64,000 nt of DNA from Antilocapra americana. Taxonomy: Eukaryota > Chordata > Mammalia > Artiodactyla > Antilocapridae. The notes below the pieces were generated by a model. That model was not told the DNA's origin. It did no database searches and saw nothing but the letters and a program-made list of their open reading frames with translations. Below are positions 34,236 through 46,279 of this stretch, piece after piece. The DNA lies in assembly GCA_007570785.1 (NCBI GenBank), contig ML660774.1, forward strand, positions 9,695,742 to 9,759,741, written 5' to 3'. A program made the translations under genes and the position numbers. The stretch's first letter is position 1. Each line of letters opens with the position of its first letter.

Positions 34236-34248
34236 CATACCCGGGGAT

Positions 34249-35069
34249 ACAGAGCCTCGATTTTTTTTTTTTTTTCTGTTTTTCTGTCAACATTAGATTG
34301 CTGTGATGTTCCCTTCCCTTTCCCGAGAAGGAAATTTAAGGAAATGCACAATGAAGTGGTCAGAGGGAAGATGGACAAAGATACAAGCTGAGTTGGAGAG
34401 TGCTGGAACACTGATGGGATGAGCTGGAGGGTGTGTGGAGGGGGGAGTGGGTGGAGACGGTAATAAGGAGCTCTGAGGACACGGAGCCAGAGAGAAGTGA
34501 GGGATGCAAGCGAGATTGAGAGACCAGGGCCCAGAATGATAAGGACCAGACAAGGAACATTGTGTTTGATAATTCAGTGCTCATTACTGCCTGGAGTTAA
34601 CTACTTTCATTCTTTTCCTGCTCATGGTTCAGATCTCTGATTACCTTTTCTCTGAAAGGTAGTGATGGCATCAATTCATAGAAGAGCTTCTGTAGGCAAG
34701 GTTTGCGTAGGCAAACCTGTAAAGTGCTTACCATGTGTCTTTGGGAAACTGATGCTCTTTTTCTCTTCATTTTTAACGTACTTCAGGAGCATCTCAACTC
34801 CCTCATGGGCCTTCTCTCATATCTCGCTTTCATAGACCTATCCTAAAGGGGGGGTCTGTTGTAGTCACTTACTTTGAGATAAGCATGCCTGGTAAGTTTT
34901 AAAATGTTTTCTCTCCTAAGGTTTTGTTTTTCTCCCCAAGGTAGGAGTGAGGAGTGCTGAGAGACAGATGAATACATCTTGTGTTAGAGTGTCACAGATC
35001 AAAACTACCGGTAAAGTTAAGTCTAAAGTAACTCTCTCTCTCTTCTAGGAGAGTATCTGATTGAGAGGG
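34249..35069. other. No recognised gene
   Basis: A T15 run at 34261-34275, then purine-rich DNA at 34330-34560 that may be a piece of the old repeat seen at 61820. The three overlapping minus-strand frames (66-86 codons) there are pyrimidine-strand artefacts, rich in serine and proline. Confidence 0.35.
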
Positions 35070-35280
35070 AAGATTGTGTAGCAATTAAGGACAGGAGTTT
35101 TGAATTTGCCTTTGGGCAACTTGATTTCCCTGAGGCTGTTTTTGTGTGTGTGTGTTTGTGTTGAAAATGGAATTAATAATAACCCCCATTCTCATCAATG
35201 TATTATCAGAATTTCATAAAACGCAGTTTTTTACACTTGACATTGTTGAGTACATTACTATCATCACTGTTATTCTCCAG
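35070..35280 (+). mobile_element. MIR SINE
   Basis: 'gtagcaattaaggacaggag', 'tttgggcaacttgatttccc' and 'aatggaattaataataaccc' follow MIR, with a short (GT)n interruption. Confidence 0.55.
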
Positions 35281-37314
35281 CTTGGGCTATAGGCACTAAA
35301 CTATAAAGTGGATATTCACGGTTCCCCAGCTTTGAGCCAATCTGGCCTAAAATGGTTTCTGACTTAATGGTGCAGAATGTGGAATTGTTACAAGAAGGAT
35401 CTCCATGACGCCTGAAGGGAGCAGACTGTAACACAGCCATCCCCTAACGTGCACTCTGATTTTACCTTTTGGAGACCAGATGGGGGCAGGGGGCCTGTTC
35501 CTAAATCCTACCTCTAACCTTTCCTTCCCTCTGACGTCTGCTCTTAAGGGAGTTATACATATAGCGAGTAATACTCAGATACCAACCAGCAGTTTATTTC
35601 TGGCTGAACAAATACTCAGTAGACCCTTTGGAAGGCTTTCTGGTTTAAACTGCCTTTGAGAACCTGGCTGTGGCCAGGAGACACAAGTGAAGACTTTTGG
35701 TTAATCTCCTTCCTCTTAAGTCTAATATGCTGGGCTGAGAATGTCACTTCTGGGCCTCCTGGCCTCCGGCAGAGATGATGGGAGAGAATGGAGGAAAAGG
35801 AGACTTTCCAGGCTGGTCTTTAAAGAGCTCGCTGTTGAGAGGCCAATATCAGAGAGTGGCTGGGCTGGTAATCACACAGACTCCTGAACTAGGAAGAGAG
35901 CAGGCGGGACCTGGGATCTCCTTTAGCACCTAGTTACGCCCTCTCTGCAAAAGAGGCCCAATGAATGACCAAATTGAATATGGATTTTTTCTGTGGGCAA
36001 AGAGAAAGAGCATGGCAGAAACATAATGGCAGGCACCATCTCCTTTATAAAAATAAGATAAAATTTAAAATATTATTTCAATCTCAAAACTTGAGTGGAT
36101 CATTCAAAAAGAACTGAATCAGCTCTGTACTAAAATTATTTTACCTGCTTCTGTCACCCTGGCCCACATTGCCCAGACAAGAATTTTTCTGAATCCCCAT
36201 TAATTCTAAAACAATAAACAATTTTATTAAAGATCTGAACAAAATTAAGGAAATAATGAATAGAAACCACATATGGTGAGGAGTTATCAGTAATGAAGAA
36301 TGGATAACAATGCATTTCTCTGACAGTATCATGACACACTGACAGAAATTAATAACAATACGAAGTAAACATAGAAACAGCAAATTAAAAGGTATGGAGA
36401 GAATCTCATTAGATTATTCTTTTGTCTATATTATGCCATATTGTTTACAAAAACATAATAGATAATGTTCTGGTACATAGTATACATTTCAAACTAGTGT
36501 TGCATTAATAAATAGTACTCACAGAAATCTATAATTTTAGAGTCACTAACATTTTTTATTTGCATATGTTACTTGAAAAAATATGATCACTATCAATTTC
36601 CTCAGAGATCAATCTATGCAATTAGTATTTCATTGTTGACTTTGAGCCTTGATAAAGTCACATGCTCATTTTTCAAAGAAAAATAGAATTTCCACTGTAT
36701 AGAAAGATGTCTATGGAGGTAATAAATCTCCCATAGGCACGGTTTATATTTCAAAGCATGAAAATACCCAGACCCCAGTCCTAGCAAGTACTAGGAAAAA
36801 AATCGTACAAGGAATTAGCACCAACAAAAGAGTCAAGATTCTGAAGCCATTTCCAAGGCAAGACCAGCATTGAGGGAGAATCTCAAAGGAGGACTGATAT
36901 CAAAGAGCAGTGATATCTTTTTGCTCCAAGTACAGGAGAGAGCATGGAGCAAGATTGATGGTCACATTTAAGTGCAATCTGGGCGAGATAAAAAGGAAGA
37001 GAGTTTTTTAAGAGTTGAAGACAAAGACCTTAAGACACAAATCAATGGAGATTAGAGCTTTTGTTTCATAGCAATATCTACTTTCATTTATACACATTCC
37101 TGATGAAGACAGACAACATGGTTACTTAGTGACTTGAAAGTATATAATTATCCTGTTACCAGAAAAATACTGCTAAGTGTGCAAATATGAAAATATCCAT
37201 TGCTTTTAATTTACTCTGCTAATATGTCAGGTTTTTGGTTTTTTTTTTTAATTTTATTACCAGTGTGAGCAACTAGCATCTAGGCCTCCAGGTCAGCTCT
37301 GTTTAATTATTATT
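35281..37314. other. No recognised gene; long unassigned stretch
   Basis: About 2 kb with no ruminant repeat that I recognise. The first part (to about 35950) is of balanced composition, the rest AT-rich. Frames at 36141-36383 (minus) show no domain. Confidence 0.35.
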
Positions 37315-37640
37315 CCAATTAATCCATATGATAAATATTCATGGAATGGCTCTCATATATGGGACACTATGATATTTGGTAATAACACAGCAGTGAATCC
37401 AAAGATAAAAGTCCATGTCTTCCTGATGCTTATGTACTAACAGATAAGATGACATAAGTCAAATAATCAGATAAAGAGTGAGGCACATCCAGATGCTATT
37501 AGAACATACAGAAGAGGGTTTCTAATGTCTGTGGAATGACGATGGGCCTTTCTTAGACAGAGGTCTGAATCAGAGTTAATTATGGTGGGAATGGGGGAGT
37601 AATTCAATTTACTTGGTACAAAAGCATTGAATTAAAAATC
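37315..37640 (+). mobile_element. Old eutherian repeat, family unnamed
   Basis: 'gataaatattcatggaatgg', 'cacagcagtgaatccaaaga' and 'aaagagtgaggcacatccag' resemble the 5' part of the repeat also seen at 5809-6240. Confidence 0.35.
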
Positions 37641-37645
37641 ATAGT

Positions 37646-37905
37646 TCAGTTCAGACTGATTTCCTTTTAGTTTGATCTCCTTGCAGTCCAAGGGACTCTC
37701 AAGAGTCCTCTCCAGCACCACAGTTCAAAACTATCAATTCTTCAGTGCTCAGCTTTCCTTATGGTCCAACTCTGACATCCATACATGACTGCTGGAAAAA
37801 CCATAGCTTTGACTAGATGGACCTTTGTTGGCGATAATGTCTCTGCTTTTTAATATGCTGTCAGGGTTTGTCATAGCTTTTCTTCCAAGCAGCAAACCTT
37901 ATGGT
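37646..37905 (-). mobile_element. BovB LINE fragment with internal deletion
   Basis: A few bases of BovB 3' end ('gttcagttcag') jump directly to 'actgatttccttttagtttg' in the ORF2 C-terminal region. About 270 bases present in other copies are missing. It ends 'gcttttcttccaagcagcaa'. Confidence 0.92.
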
Positions 37906-37911
37906 AGATAC

Positions 37912-39036
37912 AGTTATCAGTTCAGTTCAGTTCAGTCGCTCAGTTGTGTCTGACTCTTTGCGACCCCATGAATTGCAGCACACCAGGCCTCCCTGTCCAT
38001 CACCAACTCCCAGAGTTTACCCAAACCCATGTTCCTCAAGTCGGTGATGCCATCCAGCCATCTCATCCTCTGTTGTCTCCTTCTCCTCCTGCCCCCAGTC
38101 CTTCCCAGCATTAGGGTCTTTTCCAGTGAGTCAACTCTTCGCATCAGGTGGTCAAAGTATTGGAGTTTCAGCTTCAACATCAGTCCTTCCAATGAACACC
38201 CAGGACTGATCTCCTTTAGGATGGACTGGTTTGATCTCGTTGCAGTCCAAGGGCCTCTCAAGAGTCTTCTCCAACACCACAGTTCAAAAGCATCAATTCT
38301 TCAGTGCTCAGCTTTCTTCAGCGTCGAACTCTCGCATCGATACATGACTACTGGAAAAACCATAGCCTTGACTAGACGGACCTTTGTTGGCAAAGTAATG
38401 TCTGCTGTCTAGGTTGGTCATAACTTTGCTTCAAAGGAGTAAGCATCTTTTAATTTCATGGCTGCAATCACCAACTCCAGTGATTTTGGAGCCCCCAAAA
38501 ATAAAGTCTGACACTGTTTCCCCATCTATTTCCCATGAAGTGATGCGACCAGATGCCATGACCTTAGTTTTCTGAATGTTGAGCTTTAAGCCAATTTTTT
38601 CACTCCCCTCTTTCACTTTCAGCAAGAGGCTTTTAAGTTCCTTTTCACTTTCTGCCATAAGGGTGGTGCCATCTGCATCTCTGAGGTTATTGGTATTTCT
38701 CCTGGCAATCTTGATTCCAGCTTGTGCTTCTTCCAGCCCAGCGTATCTCATGATGTACTCTGCATATAAGTTAAATAAGCAGGGTGACAATATACAGCCT
38801 TGACGTACTCCTTTTCCTATTTGGAACCAGTCTGTTGTTCCATGTCCAGTTCTAACTGTTGCTTCCTGACTTGCATACACATTTCTCAAGAGACAGGTCA
38901 GATGGTCTGGTAATCCCATTTCTTTCAGAATTTTCCACAGTTTATTGTGATCCACACAGTCAAAAGCTTTGGCATAGTCAATAAAGCAGAAATATATATT
39001 TTTCTGGAACTCTCTTTTGCTTTTTTGATGATCCAA
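37912..39036 (-). mobile_element. BovB LINE fragment with RT remnant
   Basis: A second BovB starts afresh at its 3' end with a short (AGTTC)n tract (37917-37937). On the minus strand a 201-codon open frame (38431-39036) keeps RT landmarks: AKAFDCVDHNKLW near residue 25 (motif A) and GVRQGCILSPCLFNLYAEY (motif B). The catalytic YADD box reads DADG (38668-38679), so the enzyme could not work. A second frame of 109 codons (37932-38261) is the C-terminal region. Truncated upstream of the RT domain. Confidence 0.97.
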
Positions 39037-39069
39037 TTTTGCACTTATGGAGCTTACAATTTAATAATA

Positions 39070-39290
39070 ATACCTAAATTTATTGAATGTTTATTATATG
39101 CTTGTTATTAGATGGCTTCTTTGTATTAATTTATTTAACCCTCATAATAATTTTGAAAAGCGTTTATAGATGAAGCAAAGGAACAGAGATGTTAAGTAAC
39201 TTTTCAGATCCCTGAAGTAGCAAGTAGCAGACCTAGGATACGAACAGAAACTGTAGGACTCCAAATCTTGCACTCTCAGTAAATACATGA
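39070..39290 (-). mobile_element. MIR SINE, antisense
   Basis: 'tttatttaaccctcataata', 'tagatgaagcaaaggaacag', 'atgttaagtaacttttcaga' and 'gcagacctaggatacgaaca' give clear reversed MIR order. Confidence 0.7.
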
Positions 39291-39487
39291 TTCTAAGAGA
39301 CGATCAACACACATAACTGCAAATACGCAATTAGCTTCGATGCCAGGAGTGATGAGTATGATAACAGAGTCCCACATAGGAGCTCAGAAGAACATCTAGG
39401 GCATGGGTTTGGATCTGACTGAAAATCATTGCCTTAGTCTTTTCCTTCCAACCTGCTTCCCTGACGCACTTTTTGTAGGCACGTTAG

Positions 39488-39850
39488 ATGGTGCACAGTC
39501 TTTCCTGGAAGCAAGATTGTTCTCTTGGATTGGAAGAAGACCCATGGCCTCTAGATGCCTGCCACAGAGTCTGCAGATACAAAAAAAGGTTTAAGGTGGA
39601 AACATATTTGTCTCTTAGTGGAAGTCCATTCCTCTTCTTACACAAGAGCAGGTTGCCAAAGCTCCTGTCAGCTGGACCAAAACTGTTCTCACAAAGTATT
39701 TATGATTCTGTGGAAAAGCTTGAGCATTACTGGTTGACATCTCAAAGTGATGCTGGAGTGGAGCCTGTGTTACTAAAATGTAAGCACACTTGCATCATAA
39801 TGACTGAAAATGTGACTTTGACTACCAAGGACAATGAGGAGATGTTCTAA
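39488..39850 (+). other. 120-codon open frame, unknown
   Basis: It starts MVHSLSWKQDCSLGL and ends TLTTKDNEEMF, with no stop across 363 bases in fairly AT-rich DNA. I recognise no domain. There is no clear splice acceptor, donor, promoter or poly(A) signal. It overlaps other open frames (39403-39594 and 39555-39737), which suggests a locally stop-poor sequence. Most likely incidental or part of an old repeat. Confidence 0.15.
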
Positions 39851-40963
39851 TATTATTTTCAATTATACTGAAATGTTTCACCAATCACCATCCTTAAATA
39901 CTTTTTGTATCTAGAAATGTAGGTTATTTGGTGAAACTTAATCTCACTGGAAAGCTTTGATGCTCTGTACCAAATTAAAACTAATTTAACTAAAGCATCT
40001 ATGCTGTACATTAATATTAAGCAATTACATTAAATGGAAGCACTGTGAATATGTTAATTGCTTTCATTAAAAACCTGATTTCCTTAATTACTTTCTAAGC
40101 AAATATTCTCTCCTAAGCTATTTAAGTATCTGCAGTGCTCAAATTCAATAGGCAATGGGAGTGTCAATTTTATTAAATATGTATTTTTAAAAATCTATTT
40201 TGCTTTGCAAGTTTAAAAATATATTTACAAAACCAGAATTGAACATGATTTTAGGAGCCTCTTGATTTGAATAATCATTTACATTTTATTTTATACATTT
40301 TATTCATGAAAATTATCTCTCATTTTTTTTATCCTGTGATATCTAATGCCTCTGAGAACACTCACTTTCACTCTTTCAAAGAAAAAGTCTCTTGTTTCAG
40401 CATCAGTGTTCGGATGCTGACTGTCTTTGGGATCTCCATGGGTTCAGTCTTGCTAAGAAGTGAGGAGAAGGAAGGCTTAGGAGGCATGGATGAATAGATA
40501 AAGAAGATGTGATATATGTATATACCTGTCTGAAAATGAGAGGATTGTCTCTTATGCTCAGAACATTGGTCTGATCAAGGAGTACCACAGATGAGCTGGA
40601 ATTTCATGCCAGCTTTGCAGTATGGAGACTCTGAGTCAAACTAAATCAATTTAAAGAAAATGGGAGAATGTAATATATCTTGTACTTGTGAGTTTCAAGA
40701 CTGAAACTGATATACATTATGTTATATGAATTAATTCAAAGTTTCATAGTTTCTCTATATTGTTCTTTTGGGGACAGTAGTATAAGTTAAACATGCAGTT
40801 TCTGCTGGACTGGGGACAGTGACTGGAAGCTGGCACTTTCAAATGGAACGTGATGTCCCAGAATCTTTCTTATCAATTTTGCTAAAGACTTGTCTTCCCT
40901 TGGCTTTCAGCGTTCATCCCTTTCAGGTAAGAGGTGGGCTAGGTTCACTGTGACCTTTTAGGG
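39851..40963. other. No recognised feature
   Basis: AT-rich unassigned DNA with short incidental frames. Confidence 0.4.
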
Positions 40964-40991
40964 GTGTGTGTGTGTGTGTGTGTGTGTGTGT
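40964..40991. repeat. (GT)n microsatellite
   Basis: Fourteen GT units. Confidence 0.96.
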
Positions 40992-41356
40992 AACTTAAGT
41001 AGTGTTTATTGCAGAATAATCAACTCTGGTAAGCAATTTCAAAACTGGTGACAAGTTACTTTCTTTTTTTTCCCTTCTGTTTTACCTGACAGTTTCTTTT
41101 AGTTAATTATTTGCATGCAGTAAAATTGAAATGGTACATGCAAGAAGTTCATTGGTGTATCAGCTTTCTAGTTTGTTCTTTGATCAAGTTTCACTGGATG
41201 TATCTGATAAACAGTCTGTACAATGTACAGTTTCAGATTGGAGCCATTTTCAACTTCATTATATAGATGGAAGTTTAGCTCCTAGTTTTTGTTCATTTAA
41301 ATGGGTTTCCATAGTTTTAAGAATAAATGTTTACTCTGCTGCTGTTTCACCAAAGT

Positions 41357-41358
<2 letters not shown>

Positions 41359-41451
<93 letters not shown>

Positions 41452-41466
41452 AGGGAGAGAGAGAGA
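41359..41466. repeat. Compound (GT)n(GA)n microsatellite
   Basis: About 19 GT units (41359-41397) run into about 34 GA units with a 'gagggagggaggga' interruption. The 155- and 191-codon forward frames and the 114-codon minus frame crossing it exist because dinucleotide runs contain no stops. Confidence 0.97.
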
Positions 41467-43884
41467 ATACCACCAAAGACTCAGTTATTTTCAAACAAGT
41501 ACTTTCACTCCCACCAACTCCATTTTCCCTTTGGAGCAGCCAAAGGCAAAGTAACAATTCGAACTCAGTGTATAAAATTCTACTCCTCTCATCTCTCATA
41601 CTGTGGTTTTGTTCCTGCGTCTGGTTATTGGTCCTCTGCATTACTGCCTCATCTTCTAAATCTGACTCAGTTATCAGACAGCAGTGCTTGGCTGTTAAAC
41701 TCCTAACTAGTTTTCTACTATATTTGAGCTCTACCTCTCAGATTAACAAAGCTCTCTCTCATTTATAGCAGTTGAGTAGTGAGTGATATTAATGAGGTTG
41801 AGTTAGATTTCTACTGTCACCTTAATTTTAGTACCTATAAAATAAAAAAAAAAAAGATTAGTTCTAAAACGGGACCAAAGGTCACATGTTGAAGCTCTGT
41901 GAGCTGCTTCTCTCTAAGGCTGGCATTGTTAAATTCATTTCACTGAATGAGTTTAATTCATTTTAAATTCCAGTTAAAAATACTGGAATTTTAACCTAGG
42001 TCCCTCTTGTTTGTAATACATTACTTTAGATTCTGTATGAGGTATTTTCTTCTGTTATCATGGGATGTCACAAACTATATTATTGAAACTTACCTCATGG
42101 GCATAACTGTCTGTAGAATAATAATGTTATTGCATTTCAATCTCTGGATTAATTTGATATACGAATGATGAATTCTCACAGTCTAGCCATTATTATAAAC
42201 AGAAATTATCCTGCAAAATTGTCTAACACTTTGATTAAAACAAGCACAGTGAAATAGATTTTATACAAATAAAAGCTCAGCACTCAAAAAGAATGACCCG
42301 TGAGCCAAGTGTGTATGAAATCTCTGTTAGCAGCTTTAGTACATGTATCTCTCCACAGCTTGACTTTTTAAAAAACCCACCTCCTTTTCTCCCAGTTAAC
42401 ATCCAGCTATTGAATAATGCTAACCAGATGTAACTTAGTGATTCTCCATGACTGTTTCTCCAACAATTTGAATGTAGGGTAAAATCAAATGCAAAATTAC
42501 AGATTCTCTTTAATTATTTACCAATATTTTAATGACTGGTGACTGGAAAGATCCAAACACACAGACATTTTTAAGACCTTTGAGTAACTAAAGTGCTGCT
42601 GTCAGTACTTTATTAAGAGGGAACTGTGTTTTTTCCTAGGGAGAGAGTTGACCTGGTATTCTAATCATCTCAATTGGGCCAGTGAGATACAGGAAATATT
42701 TTTCTTGGTTTAAATGTAAAGACTTTAAAAAACTTCCAAATTATATTGGTTACAACTGTTTTTTTGGTACAAATACAACTGTATTAAACACATTTTTTTT
42801 TTTCAGGGACTTGGCCTAATAAATCAGAATTTAAAAAGCAGTCAGTCATGTGTTTCAAACTGGTTGCCCTGATTATCAGTCTGTGGCTTTTAAAGTTCTG
42901 AACACAGTTGAGATGCATTCCTGTGACTGATAGACTTCTCATGGACATGAGCTCATTCAAATCATGCTCCTAAATAAGCTTCCAGTTATAACAGAGGCAT
43001 ATGCAGAAGAGAAGGGATTTCACATTCAATCAGGGTACAGGAGGAGAAAATTCTTCCCGTATAATGGAAATGATAACCTTGAAATACTTGAGCACTCATC
43101 CTTGAGAAAAGCAGAAAGACCCAATCCCATACGATGATGAGCCTGTGGAGCCAGAATCATAGAGGAGATTTAATTTCATGGCACTGGGCAGAAGAGCATC
43201 AAATGGTCACTGCAAACTCTAGGTAGTCTTTAATCATCCTTGTTTTATATGTAAATTCATACCTAAGGCTTCTTTACACACGTGGACCTTAAATATAGGT
43301 CATTTGTAGCACACTTCTTTACAAAATATTTAAACAAAATTTCTAAAATTATTCATGGCTTTATCCTATTGCACAGTTAGATTCCATTTCAGTTACAAAA
43401 TACATGTCAAGTTGAAAGGTGTGAAATTGTTTTTTAAGCTGGTACTGTAAATTGTATGGCAGAAATATAAGGTCACTTTCCCTGGTCATAGCAATGTTCA
43501 GGTACCAAGTTAACTTTTTGAAAGCACATTTTTAGAGGCTGCATGGAAACCAACTGTGTCTCTGCATCAAGACCCAAGCAGCCTATATAGTATTGGTGAA
43601 TTCCCAATGCAGTCAGTAATTTCCATATAGGGCAGGGGAATACAGTAGAATACAAGCTACACATGGAGATGGAACCAGATTGGAGTCCTAGCTTTGTTAA
43701 TTTTTAGTTAAAAAAAATTATCAAGCTGTATCTATTATACATGAAAGTTACGATTTTACCTGAAAAATAAAATAATGCACACCATAAAAGGTTGTATTGT
43801 GAATGCGCTGAGGTGAGGTATTACATGCAGTTGTAGGGTAGGCAAGACTTCTTACCCCTTTCCTTCACTCCCAGAGAAGAGAAG
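41467..43884. other. No recognised gene; long unassigned stretch
   Basis: About 2.4 kb of AT-rich DNA without lineage-specific repeats, an A run near 41845 and a T run near 42795. One of the largest repeat-free gaps here. Confidence 0.35.
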
Positions 43885-45338
43885 CCCTCTTCAGTTCAGC
43901 TCAATTCAGTCACTCAGTCGTGTACGACTCTTTGCAACCCCATGGACTGCAGCATACCAAGCCTCCCTGTCCATAATCAACTCCTGGAGTTTACCCAGAC
44001 TCATGTCTGCTGAGTCAGTGATGCCATCCAACCATTTCATCCTCTCGTCCCCTTCTCCTCCTGCCCTCAATCTTTTCCAGCATCAGGGTCTCTTCAAATG
44101 AGTCACCCTTTGCATCAGGTGGCCAAAGTATTGGAGTTTCAGCTTCAACATCAGTCTTTCCAATGAATATTCAGGACTGATTTCCTTTAGGATGGCCTGG
44201 TTGGATCTCCTTGCAGTCCAAGGGACTCTCAAGAGTCTTCTCCAACACCACAGTTCAAAAGCATCAATTCTTCGGCACTCAGTTTTCTTTATAGTCCAAC
44301 TCTCAAATCCATACATAACTATTGGAAAAACCATAGCTTTGACTAGATGGACCTTTGTTGGCAAAGTAATGTCTCTGCTTTTTAATATGCTGTTTAGGTT
44401 GGTCATAACTTTTCTTCCAAGGAGCAAGCATCTTTTAATTTCATGGCTGCAGTCACCATCTCCAGTGATTTTGGAGCCCAGAAAAATAAAGTCTGTCACT
44501 GTTTCCCCATCTATTTCCCATGAAGTGATGGGACCAGATGCCATGATCTTAGTTTACTGAATGTTGAGCTTTAAGCCAACTTTTCCACTCCCCTCTTTCA
44601 TTTTCATCAAGAGGCTCTTTAGTTCCTCTTCACTTTCTGCCATAAGGGTGGTGCCATCTGCATCTCTGAGGTTATTGATATTTCTCCTGGCAATCATGAT
44701 TCCAGCTTGTGCTTCATCCAGCCCAGTGTTTCTCATGATGTACTCTGCATGTAAGTTAAATAAGCAAGGTGACAATATACAGTCTTGATGTACTCCTTTC
44801 CCTATTTGGAACCAGTCTGTTGTTCCATGTCCAGTTCTAACTGTTACTTCCTGACCTGCATACAGATTTCTCAAGAGGAAGGTCAGGTGGTCTGGTATTC
44901 CCATCTTTAAGAATTTTCCACAGTTTATTCCAACCCATACAGTCAAAGGCTTTGGCATAGTCAATAAAACAGAAATAGATGTTTTTTTCTGGAACTCTTG
45001 CTTTTTCGATGATCCAGCAGATGTTGGGAATTTGATCTCTGGTTCCTCTGCCTTTTCTAAAACCAGCTTGAACATCTGGAAGTTCACAGTTCATGTAGTG
45101 TTGAAGCCTGGCTTGAAGAATTTTGAGCATTACTGTACTAGCGTGTGAGATGAGTGCAATTGTGTGGTAGTTTGAACATTCTTTGGGACTGCATGTCTTT
45201 GGGATTGGAATGAAAACTGACCTTTTCCAGTCCTGTGGCCATTGCTAAGTTTTCCAAATTTGCTGACATACTGAGTGTGACACTTTCACAGCATCATCTT
45301 TTAGGATTTCAAATAGCTCAAAATAGAATTTGAAATAG
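43885..45338 (-). mobile_element. BovB LINE fragment with RT remnant
   Basis: It starts at the 3' end ('ttcagttcagctcaattcag') and reaches into the RT domain. Minus-strand frames: 153 codons at 44083-44544 (C-terminal part, with FIFLGSKITGDGDCSHEIKR and GFESWTIKKTECRRIDAFEL), 177 at 44554-45087 and 97 at 44837-45130 (RT, with YAKAFDCMG and a motif B reading GVHQDCILSPCLFNL). The active-site box reads DADG (44653-44664) as in the copy at 37912. Frameshifts separate the frames. Confidence 0.97.
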
Positions 45339-46279
45339 CTCAAGCCCTCCTAGCTTTGATTAAATTTTAGGACACAGATTGGACCACATTTGCCAGTGAG
45401 TGTTAGAATGCCTGTGCCAAGGTATGACCTTTTCCATCTCTGCAATTGCAGTGAGAAAAGCCCAGTCACTGGATGTTTTTAATCCAATGTGGCCACAGAG
45501 AATATACCGCTCTTGGCTTTGCAAAGACTCAGGCCAGGTTTCTTTGTCACGGGCCCAAATGTGCTCCTTTCAGTTAGAAAATCACACCTCTTCGAAGTAT
45601 GGAGCCTGTTTGGATTGTTCTGTTTTAGTTAAAAATAAATTGGACCTAAAGAATTGAGGATAAAATGTGACCAGTCTAGATATTAAAGTTTTCTGCAATG
45701 AAGTCAGCCAGCCCAAACTCACCTAAAAATAGCCCATGTCCCTTGGTCTCCTAGGCACTTCAGGCATTGTGTTTTTTGTACATAAATATGCTTTGTAGAT
45801 GTTGTAGAGAGAGGCAATTCTGGCATTCCTGGATCTTCCCCAACTGGCTCAATACCTTTGTATTACATTGAGTAAAGTCTTAATTCTTCCATTAATATCA
45901 ACACATGTGATGGTGGGTTGCTTTATGTATTTTTGCTACTATTTGTTATTAATAGGACAGTTTTATCCTTGATTTCCTGGTTTGTTAGAAAAAAAGTCTG
46001 TTATTCAGTGGACTTTGTGGTTAACTATGGGACATTTGGCTTTTATTAGTCCTTTGCCTGCTCCTTAGAAGTTTAGATTTCTCAGTGTTCCTCCCAGGTC
46101 TTTTCTTTTCACTTTCAGCATCGCCTCATCCACTTGTATGACATCAATTACCATGTCTTCACTTTGTATGTTCAAATTTGTATTAATCTATTATTCTATC
46201 ATCATTTCCTCTTTGAGATCCAGTTTGTGTTTCTACCTATTGATATATCTACTGGATTTTCTGTAGGCATCTTAACATG
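45339..46279. other. No recognised feature
   Basis: Unassigned DNA. An 85-codon forward frame (45400-45657) shows no domain. Confidence 0.4.

Noticed and set aside
38431..39036. 201-codon minus-strand frame with reverse-transcriptase motifs as a host gene
   Set aside because: It is a BovB ORF2 fragment with a mutated active site and lacks the rest of the protein.
40907..40938. Micro-exon-like 'cag...cag gtaaga' arrangement
   Set aside because: An AG and a GTAAGA about 14 bases apart occur by chance; no coding context or neighbouring exon.
41131..41768. Overlapping 191- and 155-codon forward frames
   Set aside because: They are held open by the (GT)n(GA)n tract, which encodes runs of VC and RE. 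No gene-like sequence flanks it.
44083..45130. Three adjacent minus-strand frames resembling an operon-like cluster
   Set aside because: They are frame-shifted pieces of one BovB ORF2.
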